A stretch of DNA of 22,602 nt from JAHIEZ01 sp964598275 (GCA_964598275.1 CAZRAZ010000007.1:1-22602); one strand, 5' to 3'. Numbered from the stretch's first letter, positions 13,263 to 19,280 are shown. The notes: generated by a model from the sequence alone, not told the origin. Made by a program: numbers and translations.

Positions 13263-14642
13263 TTAAGGGTGACGAAAAAAGTTTATAATTTTTTGCATCA
13301 GGCCGGTTTTGGGGCGGTAGATGGTGGAATTGTCGGTAATGGGAGTGATGGCAAAGGGAGGTAAATTTTGCCAACTTAAAAATGATTTGCCGGAATGTTC
13401 TGGGGTAGGAATAATTTCGAAATTAAATTCAAATGTTTGGGTTTGTCCCGGCAAGATAATTTGGTTATTGGTGCAAATTTGATCAAGTTTGATATTGGCG
13501 GTGGTTTGGGGGCTTAGACAAAAAGAGGTCTCCTCTGCTCCCCAAATGGATTGACCGGTGTTTTTGAGAATAATTTTGCCAAAGTATTGGTGATGACTAA
13601 AAATAATAAAAGGCAGTTTGATTTTTTGGGTTTGATAACTGGTGATTTGTTCCGGTTTGTTGGGAGTTTTGGGCAGATTGATTAATTGTTGGTATTCGGG
13701 GTAAAGCTTTTGGTTGCTGTCGAGCCATGAAAAATGATCAAAGGGAGGATTGGGGTAGTTGTAAATAAAAGGAGTGACGGCAATTATTTTTGGATCTTTG
13801 GACCAGATTTGAAAAGCGTTTTCTAAAAATTTGGCGGCGGTGGCGATGGCGTAGTAACTGTTTTCGTTTTGCTGACCTTGACGATGAGGCCAGCCGGTTT
13901 CGGTGATAAAAACAGGAAAGGTTTTGTTGACGCCAAGGGATTTTAGAAAGGCAAGTTCCCACTGATAGCCAAGAATGCTGTACCGGCCGGTGTCGGTGGG
14001 CAGACCGACATAGCCGTGATTGGGATAGGAATGTGAAGCCAGAGCGTCGATTTGATCAAAAAAAGACGGATTTTTGGCAAGAATTTGACGGTAGGTGGCG
14101 GGGGCAGACAGATGGTTGGGAACAGAATCGGGAGAAGCTAAATCGAGAGGGGTGGAAAGAACATAGAAATCGGGATTGGTTTGTTTTAATTTTTGAATAG
14201 CATAGCTTGCCAGGTCGACAAAACTTTCTATATTCACTTCCCCGCCCCATTCTGAAGCGTGATTAATTTCGTTGTAAAGAACGAGATGTCTTTTTTTGGT
14301 GGGCCAGTTGAGAGAATTTAAAAAGCTTATAAGTTTATTGATGTCTGTTTTTTGGGGGCGGTTCCAAGTGCCGTCGGGATTAATGGTAGTGGCTAAGCGA
14401 AGGATGGGGATAAGGTGAAGACGTCTGCAATTGTCAAAAAAATCTTGCCAATCATTATAATCAAGTTGATCATTTCGGATGACGATAGTAACCCAACCCC
14501 AGTTGCCACCATTAGAATTTATCAAGGGAGCGGCAGAATTAATGTCTGAAGTTTGAGTGAGGTGGAGACCAAATTGGTTTCCGGATGATAAAATGGGAGA
14601 TGAAGAAAACAGAAAAATTGTTAGTAGTAAGGCAAAAAACAT
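13263..14642 (-). CDS. Secreted glycoside hydrolase-like protein, clan A TIM barrel
   Basis: 459 residues. N-terminal signal peptide (FFALLLTIFLFSSSPILSSG). The barrel shows a paired-glutamate pattern typical of clan A hydrolases: acid/base in VLYNEINHASEWGG (E125) and nucleophile in PVFITETGWPHRQG (E248); ETGWP recalls GH17 and relatives, but the family cannot be fixed by eye. A C-terminal beta domain (about 330-440: GKIILKNTGQSIWGAEE, LPGQTQTFEFNFEI) resembles the NBR1-like Ig fold found after some bacterial hydrolases. A role in surface or environmental polysaccharide cleavage is inferred; the substrate is unknown. TGT-TAAAAT lies 6 nt before the ATG. Confidence 0.78.
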   Translation of the reverse strand: MFFALLLTIFLFSSSPILSSGNQFGLHLTQTSDINSAAPLINSNGGNWGWVTIVIRNDQLDYNDWQDFFDNCRRLHLIPILRLATTINPDGTWNRPQKTDINKLISFLNSLNWPTKKRHLVLYNEINHASEWGGEVNIESFVDLASYAIQKLKQTNPDFYVLSTPLDLASPDSVPNHLSAPATYRQILAKNPSFFDQIDALASHSYPNHGYVGLPTDTGRYSILGYQWELAFLKSLGVNKTFPVFITETGWPHRQGQQNENSYYAIATAAKFLENAFQIWSKDPKIIAVTPFIYNYPNPPFDHFSWLDSNQKLYPEYQQLINLPKTPNKPEQITSYQTQKIKLPFIIFSHHQYFGKIILKNTGQSIWGAEETSFCLSPQTTANIKLDQICTNNQIILPGQTQTFEFNFEIIPTPEHSGKSFLSWQNLPPFAITPITDNSTIYRPKTGLMQKIINFFRHP

Positions 14643-14658
14643 ATAGTTATTTTAACAA
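14643..14658. promoter_or_regulatory. 16-bp divergent promoter between two genes
   Basis: The whole intergenic region is 16 bp. Minus strand: TGT-TAAAAT (14657-14649) then AACTAT and the hydrolase ATG. Plus strand: TATTTT (14648-14653) then AACAA and the GTPase ATG. The two -10 boxes overlap almost completely, and both mRNAs would be leaderless. The plus-strand box lacks TG and is the weaker call. Confidence 0.6.
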
Positions 14659-15750
14659 ATGAGAAAAGAAGAGATTATAAAAATGAGGATTGCCCGGGTA
14701 GAAAAGGAAATCCGGGATACGCCTTATGATAAGGCATCGGAACATCACCATGGAGTGTTGAAGGCAAAGTTGGCCAGATTGACGGCAGATCTTGAGGGTC
14801 CGATGAACAAGGGTGGCGGGGGCGGGGGCGGTTATGCGGTTCGCCATTCAGGGGATGCTTGTGTGGTACTGGTTGGTTTGCCAAATGTGGGGAAGTCGAC
14901 TTTGCTAAACGCGCTAACTAATGCCGAATCGAAGGTGGGAAATTATGATTTTACTACCTTGGGGGTGGTGCCGGGGATGATGGAATATAAGGGAGTAAGA
15001 ATTCAGATTTTGGATTTACCGGGAATAGTTCGGGGAGCGTCGAAAAATAAAGGTTTTGGTAAAAGGGTGGTGTCGGTGGTTAGAGCGGCTGACTTGGTGG
15101 TGTTAATGACTGACTGGCGACGGTTAAAATGGTTAAAAAAGATGGAAATAGAGTTGTACGAAAACAATATTAGGGTGGGAGAAGATTTGCCAAAAGTGAG
15201 AGTGAGAAAAACCAGTAGAGGAGCGATACAGGTGATAGACCCATATAAAAATTTTCCCAGAGAAATGGTAGTGGAAATAGCCAAGGAATTGGGTTTTGCC
15301 AATGTTGTAATCCAGATAGATGAGAAGATTGACAAGATTGACCGACTGATTGATGGCTTGATGAAGAACAGAAAATATATGCCGATGGTAAAGGTGATAA
15401 ATAAGGTGGATGAAGCGGGCAATAAAACAATTGGCGAAGACAATGAGAGTCTATTAGTGTCGGCTGATAGGGGGCTCGGACTAGAAAGATTAAAAGAGGA
15501 AATATGGGGAAAATTGGGATTGGTGAGGGTTTATTTGAAAAAGAGCAGGACAGCGACGGCTGATAAGGAAAAGCCGTTGGTTGTGAAAAACGGGAGCAGT
15601 TTGTTGACGGTGGTGGAAAAGATATCAACGGAGATGGTTTCTGAAATAAAGGAGGCTTATATTTGGGGTAAAATGGCTAGGTTTGCGGGGCAGAGGGTGT
15701 CGCTTAATGCCCGGGTGTTTGATGAGATGGAAGTGTGGTTTGGGAGATAG
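14659..15750 (+). CDS. DRG/Rbg-type OBG-family GTPase
   Basis: 363 residues. The layout is that of DRG proteins, known mainly from archaea and eukaryotes: an N-terminal helical region with TPYDKASEHHHGVLKAKLARL, a poly-glycine hinge (KGGGGGGGYAV, residues 51-61), then the G domain with G1 GLPNVGKST (73-81), FTTL (98-101), G3 DLPG (119-122), G4 NKVDE and G5 SADRG, and a C-terminal TGS-like domain (RVYLKKSRTATADKEKPLVV ... EAYIWGKMARFAGQRV). An S5-insert-like stretch lies between G3 and G4. DRG proteins bind translating ribosomes in eukaryotes; the same is plausible here but not shown. Only 16 bp separate it from the divergent hydrolase. Confidence 0.88.
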   Translation: MRKEEIIKMRIARVEKEIRDTPYDKASEHHHGVLKAKLARLTADLEGPMNKGGGGGGGYAVRHSGDACVVLVGLPNVGKSTLLNALTNAESKVGNYDFTTLGVVPGMMEYKGVRIQILDLPGIVRGASKNKGFGKRVVSVVRAADLVVLMTDWRRLKWLKKMEIELYENNIRVGEDLPKVRVRKTSRGAIQVIDPYKNFPREMVVEIAKELGFANVVIQIDEKIDKIDRLIDGLMKNRKYMPMVKVINKVDEAGNKTIGEDNESLLVSADRGLGLERLKEEIWGKLGLVRVYLKKSRTATADKEKPLVVKNGSSLLTVVEKISTEMVSEIKEAYIWGKMARFAGQRVSLNARVFDEMEVWFGR

Positions 15751-15751
15751 A

Positions 15752-15976
15752 TTAGCGGGTGAGTCGAAGAGTGACGAAGTCAGAAAGAGCCAGATCTATG
15801 GGAAGGATGTCTCTCCCGACAAAACGTGACGATCTGTTTTGTTGAACAGTAATACCTCTTTTGGACGCCATTATATCAAATCTGCCGGTGCTTGGGGTGT
15901 GACCGACAAATGGGAGATTTGGATCAAGACCATATTCAACCGTCACTCTGCCCTCTTCTAGTAAAAAGCCGTTCAT
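15752..15976 (-). CDS. Small hypothetical protein (74 aa)
   Basis: Not recognised. Probably beta-rich and soluble (RVTVEYGLDPNLPFVGHTPSTGRFDIMASKRGITVQQNRSSR), with a helical or hydrophobic end (LPIDLALSDFVTLRLTR). It converges on the GTPase gene with 1 base between stops. TGATATCAT lies 6 nt before the ATG, the same arrangement as other lead genes here, and supports a real gene. Confidence 0.65.
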   Translation of the reverse strand: MNGFLLEEGRVTVEYGLDPNLPFVGHTPSTGRFDIMASKRGITVQQNRSSRFVGRDILPIDLALSDFVTLRLTR

Positions 15977-15982
15977 AAATGA

Positions 15983-15991
15983 ATGATATCA
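15983..15991 (-). promoter_or_regulatory. Extended -10 of the 74-aa gene, leaderless
   Basis: TGA-TATCAT on the minus strand, 6 nt before the ATG at 15976. It overlaps the stop of mtaB and, being a palindrome, repeats the core of the 9436-9445 promoter. Confidence 0.6.
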
Positions 15992-17065
15992 TACTTTTAG
16001 TGATTGGAGGGATTGAGAGCGGCGGATTTTTTCGCTGTTTTTTATTTTTGGTAAAGTTTGAAATAATGTTTGGGCCGAAGTGCCGGGGCGGGGCGAATAG
16101 CGAAAAACATGAATTTTACTAAAACCAATTTGACGGCAGAGACTAAGTGTTTGCGAAAAATCTGTTTTTGATTCGTTGGGGAAACCAACAATAATATCGG
16201 TGCCAAGTGATAAATTTTTAACCCGCCTGCCGGTCGGGCAGGTTTTTAATTTTTTAATGACTTCAAGAATTTTTTTTCTGGTATAGGGGCGGTTCATGGA
16301 TTTTAAGATTTTGTCGGAGCCTGATTGAAGAGGAATGTGTAGGTAATTAGTAATTCTTAATTTATAATTTTTAATTATTTTTATAAATTCGTTGTCGAGG
16401 CAGTTTAGAGGGACAGAGCCAAAGGAAATGTGAGGAATGTTGGTTTGCGCCAATAAGCTTTTGACCAAGATTGCCAAACCGGGTTGATAAAGATTTAGGT
16501 TGGTGCCGGTAATGATAATTTCTTGGTAGCCATTTTTGACGGCTTGATTGACAATATTGATGGCTTTTGAGATGGGTAGTGACCAAAGAGATGGGCGGCG
16601 ATAGGGGACGAGGCAATATGAACAAAAGTGTTGACAGCCGGATTGGATTTTTAGAATGTAGCGATGGGAAGAACTGAATTTGTCCCTGATTTTGGGGGTG
16701 TAAGAACAGTTTTTTGTCAGTATTTTTTGCTTTTCTGAATCGTTAAAAAAGTAGACATTTTTGATATTTTTTAGTTTGTCGGAGGATATACAGCCGGTGA
16801 CTAAGACGTGGGATCGAGGATATTTTTGGGAATAATATTTTACTTTTCTGATCGACTCCCCTTCCCCTTTTTTGGTGACGGCACAGGTGTTGATCAAAAT
16901 TATTTTGGGATTTTTTGATGAGGGAGCAAAACCATGATTTAAGAGTGTTTGAGAAAGTTGGTTGGTTTCAGCGGCGTTGACCCGACAGCCAAGATTGATG
17001 GAGGTAAAAGTGGCGGGGAGGGCTTTTTTGACGAAACGGTGAAATTTTTCAGCGTTTATTTTCAT
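15989..17065 (-). CDS. mtaB: tRNA methylthiotransferase, MtaB-like, without TRAM
   Basis: Radical-SAM enzyme that adds a methylthio group at tRNA A37 (t6A to ms2t6A in MtaB). The N-terminal [4Fe-4S] cysteines are in INLGCRVNAAET, INTCAVTKKG and VTGCISS; the radical-SAM cluster is CQHFCSYC (CxxxCxxC). LGCRVNxxET favours MtaB over MiaB. At 358 residues it ends soon after HVFRYSPRPGTSA, so the C-terminal TRAM RNA-binding domain is missing. Two stretches look inserted in frame: TCPTGRR, encoded by a GC-rich palindrome (16226-16242), and NYKLRITNY, encoded by an AT-rich inverted-repeat stretch before LHIPLQSGSD. The start overlaps the end of tgt by 17 bases, so it is co-transcribed with that gene. 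Confidence 0.9.
   Translation of the reverse strand: MKINAEKFHRFVKKALPATFTSINLGCRVNAAETNQLSQTLLNHGFAPSSKNPKIILINTCAVTKKGEGESIRKVKYYSQKYPRSHVLVTGCISSDKLKNIKNVYFFNDSEKQKILTKNCSYTPKIRDKFSSSHRYILKIQSGCQHFCSYCLVPYRRPSLWSLPISKAINIVNQAVKNGYQEIIITGTNLNLYQPGLAILVKSLLAQTNIPHISFGSVPLNCLDNEFIKIIKNYKLRITNYLHIPLQSGSDKILKSMNRPYTRKKILEVIKKLKTCPTGRRVKNLSLGTDIIVGFPNESKTDFSQTLSLCRQIGFSKIHVFRYSPRPGTSAQTLFQTLPKIKNSEKIRRSQSLQSLKV
16226..16242. repeat. Palindrome inserted in frame in mtaB
   Basis: CCTGCC-GGTCG-GGCAGG, a 6-bp inverted repeat. It encodes part of TCPTGRRV, which breaks an otherwise alignable helix. The arms share CCTGCC/GGCAGG with the palindrome at 18251-18270. Confidence 0.7.
16344..16377. repeat. 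AT-rich repeat-like insert in mtaB
   Basis: A stretch of AATT-containing inverted repeats encodes NYKLRITNY immediately before the conserved HIPLQSGS motif. Such AT-rich elements are familiar as dispersed repeats in CPR genomes, from memory; only this copy is in the window. Confidence 0.45.
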
Positions 17066-18161
17066 TTAGGAATGGTTGGAGTTTTTTCATTAAGATGGAG
17101 TAGAAACGGAGATTGTGAATGGTGGCTAAGCGGCCGGCGCTGCTGTCTCCTATTTTGAAAAGATGGCAAAGGTATGATTGGCTGTAATTTTGGCAAAGCA
17201 GGCAGTCGCAGGCGAGTGAAACCGGTTTTTGACTGTGGTAGTGTTCTTGTTTGGTGGGGGTGAAAAAAGAGTAGAAGTTTTCTTGATTAAGGTCTATGTC
17301 TTTGATGCTTTTGGCGGTGTAGGTGTAAAGACGGCCATGGCGGGCGTCGCGGGTGGGCAGAACGCAGTCAAAAATATGCCAGCCGGATTTGACCAGATTT
17401 TTTATTTCTTCCGGTTTGCCGATGCCGAGGCCGTAAAGAAGGTAATCGTCGGGAGTGTATTTTTTGATGGTTTCTGCCGATTGGTAATCAAACTGGCCAT
17501 TATTTGTGATTGGCCAACCGCCGTAGCCGAGACCGTCAAAACCGATTTCAACCAATCTTTTGGTACATTCTTTTCTTAATTTTTGAAAATAACCGCCCTG
17601 AACGACAGCAATTAGGTATGGCCATTTTTCCGGGGGGATTTTTTTGTCTTGGCAGATTTTTTCGAAAACTTGTTTGCATTGTTTGGCCCAGAGAACGGTG
17701 CGATCAACGCTTTCTTGAGCTTGAGGCAGTTTTGCTTTTGGATCGGTAAAATCATCAAGAACTACTAAAAGGTCGGTGTCAAGGATCATTTGTAGGTCAA
17801 TGGACATTTTGGGAGTAAAAGTGAGAAATTTTTTTTGGCTGAGTTTGAATTTGACCCCAAAATTGGTGACGGGGTTTTTGAGACCGGAAGATTTGGCCAG
17901 GGACATGACTTGAAAACCACCGGAATCGGAAATAATGGCTTTTTGCCAGTTCATAAATTGTCTGATGCCGCCCTGTTTTTTGATGACGTTTTTACCGGGT
18001 TGGTTTAAAAGATGAAGAGAGTTGACCAGGATGCCGGAGGTGTGAGTGTTTTTGATGTCGGTGGAATCCAGGGTTTTGATGACAGCTCTGGTGGCGTCGG
18101 GGAAAAATAGGGGTAAAGACAGATTGCCTGTTTTTGAGCGAAATGTTTTAGGGTTTTTCAT
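17049..18161 (-). CDS. tgt: Queuine/preQ1 tRNA-guanine transglycosylase, divergent
   Basis: 370 residues, typical length. Exchanges G34 of GUN-anticodon tRNAs for a 7-deazaguanine base. IISDSGGFQVMSL carries the conserved Asp of the active site; FDCVLPTRDARHGRLYT holds the nucleophile Asp and the family motif; CDCLLCQNYSQSYLCHLFK supplies the Cys-x-Cys-xx-Cys...His zinc site. The substrate loop reads GFDGLGYGGWPIT instead of the usual GGLSVGE, so base specificity may differ. No queuosine biosynthesis gene is in the window, so the base is probably salvaged. TATAAT lies 7 nt before the ATG and overlaps a divergent TATAAT for the tRNA-Leu locus. Confidence 0.92.
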   Translation of the reverse strand: MKNPKTFRSKTGNLSLPLFFPDATRAVIKTLDSTDIKNTHTSGILVNSLHLLNQPGKNVIKKQGGIRQFMNWQKAIISDSGGFQVMSLAKSSGLKNPVTNFGVKFKLSQKKFLTFTPKMSIDLQMILDTDLLVVLDDFTDPKAKLPQAQESVDRTVLWAKQCKQVFEKICQDKKIPPEKWPYLIAVVQGGYFQKLRKECTKRLVEIGFDGLGYGGWPITNNGQFDYQSAETIKKYTPDDYLLYGLGIGKPEEIKNLVKSGWHIFDCVLPTRDARHGRLYTYTAKSIKDIDLNQENFYSFFTPTKQEHYHSQKPVSLACDCLLCQNYSQSYLCHLFKIGDSSAGRLATIHNLRFYSILMKKLQPFLNENKR

Positions 18162-18168
18162 GAGTTAT

Positions 18169-18178
18169 ATTATATAAT
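18169..18178. promoter_or_regulatory. Overlapping divergent TATAAT boxes (tgt / tRNA-Leu locus)
   Basis: Minus strand TATAAT (18174-18169), 7 nt before the tgt ATG. Plus strand TATAAT (18173-18178), 8 nt before the first base of a tRNA-Leu 5' copy. The two hexamers share two bases. Confidence 0.65.
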
Positions 18179-18196
18179 AGCTTTGTGCCGTGGTGG

Positions 18197-18214
18197 TCCC
18201 GATGGACATCGGGA
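18197..18214. repeat. Palindrome TCCCGATG-ga-CATCGGGA
   Basis: Perfect 8-bp inverted repeat with a 2-nt spacer, inserted between the first and second tRNA-derived blocks of the tRNA-Leu 5' copy. Confidence 0.8.
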
Positions 18215-18231
18215 TAAACTCCACTGGTAGA

Positions 18232-18270
18232 TCCGCCAGAGGCGGACAGGCCTGCCTGCCGGCAGGCAGG
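18232..18270. repeat. Double REP-like palindrome in the tRNA-Leu D-loop copy
   Basis: TCCGCC-AGA-GGCGGA (18232-18246) followed by the perfect 20-bp palindrome CCTGCCTGCCGGCAGGCAGG (18251-18270). The first is the covariant partner of the element at 7760-7774; the second shares arms with the palindrome inside mtaB. From memory this composite is a frequent dispersed repeat in Patescibacteria. Confidence 0.8.
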
Positions 18271-18292
18271 CGCGCAAGACTTAGATACGTGT

Positions 18293-18535
18293 ATGTATTA
18301 CGTTTATATTTTAAAAAGTTTAAAGACCGGAGAATATTATAAGGGATTGACAGAAAATATTAACAGAAGGATCGACCAACATTTTTTGGGAAAGGTTAGA
18401 TATACAAGAACCAGATTACCTTTGAAATTAGTTTTTGTTCAAATTTGTGGAAACAGGATTGAAGCAAGAGTTTTAGAGAAGTATTTAAAATCTGGTGGAG
18501 GACGTGAGATAATATGTGAAATTGAAGAGATTTAG
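18293..18535 (+). CDS. Small GIY-YIG endonuclease-like protein
   Basis: 80 residues, a single GIY-YIG domain. YYVYILKS matches the GIY half (YVYIL) and YYKGLT the YIG half (KGLT); NINRRIDQH carries the conserved arginine, and NRIEARVLEKYLK the conserved Glu helix with the LKSGGGREI tail seen in stand-alone UPF0213-like members. These cleave DNA or act as mobile-element nucleases; function here is unproven. The gene fills the space between a palindrome-split 5' half of tRNA-Leu and the intact tRNA-Leu, ending 4 bases before the latter, so mRNA and tRNA should share a transcript. No SD is seen; a weak TAGATA lies 5 nt before the ATG. Confidence 0.88.
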   Translation: MYYVYILKSLKTGEYYKGLTENINRRIDQHFLGKVRYTRTRLPLKLVFVQICGNRIEARVLEKYLKSGGGREIICEIEEI

Positions 18536-18539
18536 TTTA

Positions 18540-18623
18540 GCCGTGGTGGCGGAACTGGTATACGCGCAAGACTTAAAATCTTGTGGTCGCAAGACCATGC
18601 GGGTTCAATTCCCGCCCTCGGCA
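18540..18623 (+). tRNA. tRNA-Leu (UAA)
   Basis: Class II: acceptor GCCGTGG/CCTCGGC with one T-T mismatch, D-loop with AACTGGTA, anticodon stem AAGA/TCTT with loop CTTAAAA (TAA), a long variable arm (TGGTCGCAAGACCA), T arm GCGGG/CCCGC with TTCAATT. No intron. CCA not encoded. Confidence 0.93.
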
Positions 18624-18648
18624 CTAAATTATTAAAAATTAAAAAAAT

Positions 18649-18858
18649 ATGACTGGAAAAATAGAAAAAGTTTTAGAGAGGTTTGGTTTTAAAATTGTTG
18701 TTGCTGAACAGATGGTGGTTCGAGATTCTTTGGGTAGAGTTCGCGAGAGATACCCGGTACAGAAAAGAGATAACGGAAGTATTATTTATGATGCTTCGAT
18801 GGTTGATACTGGTTTGTCTCAAGTTCTTGAAACGAGAAAAACACTAGTAAGGATATAA
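18649..18858 (+). CDS. Small hypothetical protein (69 aa) between tRNAs
   Basis: Not recognised. MTGKIEKVLERFGFKIVVAEQM then RDSLGRVRERYPVQKRDNGSIIYDASMVDTGLSQ: a possible small beta-alpha fold, basic, no signal or membrane segment. No SD or convincing -10; a poly-A stretch precedes the ATG. Its TAA stop overlaps the TATAAT of tRNA-Pro. It occupies most of the 240 bp between tRNA-Leu(UAA) and tRNA-Pro, which argues for a gene or cassette, but support is moderate. Confidence 0.45.
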   Translation: MTGKIEKVLERFGFKIVVAEQMVVRDSLGRVRERYPVQKRDNGSIIYDASMVDTGLSQVLETRKTLVRI

Positions 18859-18859
18859 T
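18854..18859 (+). promoter_or_regulatory. -10 of tRNA-Pro with start at the mature 5' end
   Basis: TATAAT, then six A, then the first base of tRNA-Pro (18866). The expected start coincides with the mature tRNA end, leaving little or no 5' leader. Confidence 0.6.
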
Positions 18860-18865
18860 AAAAAA

Positions 18866-18939
18866 CGGGGATTGGCGCAACTGGCTAGCGCGCGCGCATG
18901 GGGTGCGCGAGGTTACGAGTTCGAATCTCGTATCCCCGA
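18866..18939 (+). tRNA. tRNA-Pro (GGG)
   Basis: Acceptor CGGGGAT/ATCCCCG, anticodon stem CGCGC/GCGCG with loop ATGGGGT (GGG), T arm ACGAG/CTCGT with TTCGAAT. Its last bases are copied repeatedly in the tandem array that follows. Confidence 0.93.
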
Positions 18940-19194
18940 CTTAGATACGAGATGAGAAGCAGGGTTCCCGAGTAAGCGNNNNNNNNNNNNNNNNNNNNNN
19001 NNNNNNNNNNNNNNNNNNNNNNNNNNNNNNNNNNNNNNNNNNNNNNNNNNNNNNNNNNNNNNNNNNNNNNNNNNNNNNTGAGAAGCAGGGTTCCCGAGTA
19101 AGCGAGGGAAAATCTCGTATCCCCGACTTAGATACGAGATGAGAAGCAGGGTTCCCGAGTAAGCGAGGGAAAATCTCGTATCCCCGACTTAGAT
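18940..19194 (+). repeat. 61-bp tandem array derived from the tRNA-Pro 3' end
   Basis: Units start at 18953 (cut by the gap after 26 bp), 19079 (61 bp) and 19140 (partial, ending where tRNA-Gly approaches). Every complete unit contains AATCTCGTATCCCCGACTT, whose first 15 bases are the tRNA-Pro 3' end. Within the unit ATCTCGTATC pairs with GATACGAGAT (10-bp perfect stem, loop of 9), and TTCCC pairs with GGGAA. Units visible on both sides of the gap are identical over shared bases, which points to a longer array inside it. Confidence 0.9.
18979..19078. other. Scaffold gap of 100 N inside the tandem array
   Basis: Exactly 100 N with the same repeat unit on both sides, so repeat collapse is the likely cause and the true array length is unknown. 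Confidence 0.97.
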
Positions 19195-19198
19195 TATC

Positions 19199-19269
19199 GC
19201 GGGGCTAGTTGATCGGTTCAACATCACCCTTCCAAGGTGAAAAGACGGGTTCGACCCCCGTGCCCCGCT
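19199..19269 (+). tRNA. tRNA-Gly (UCC)
   Basis: Acceptor GCGGGGC/GCCCCGC, anticodon stem TCACC/GGTGA with loop CTTCCAA (TCC), T arm ACGGG/CCCGT with TTCGACC. Discriminator T. It begins 5 bases after the tandem array. Confidence 0.94.
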
Positions 19270-19280
19270 CCTTAATTTTT

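Larger units (their letters stand above)
18187..18283 (+). pseudogene. 5' half of tRNA-Leu(UAA) split by palindromes
   Basis: Three blocks match the intact tRNA-Leu(UAA) at 18540 in order: GCCGTGGTGG (18187-18196), ACTGGTA (18223-18229) and CGCGCAAGACTTA (18271-18283). The last ends inside the anticodon loop. Between the blocks lie palindromes in place of 4 and 2 D-loop bases. The copy sits at the correct distance from TATAAT, so the original tRNA promoter now drives it. The GIY-YIG gene starts 10 bases later. Confidence 0.85.

Noticed and set aside
18540..18623. Group I intron in tRNA-Leu(UAA)
   Set aside because: This tRNA is a classic intron site, but here the gene is an uninterrupted 84 nt. 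The insertion is between a 5' copy and the intact gene, with no intron core.
18940..19194. CRISPR array
   Set aside because: Units are directly contiguous 61-bp tandem repeats that include tRNA-Pro sequence. There are no unique spacers and no cas genes.
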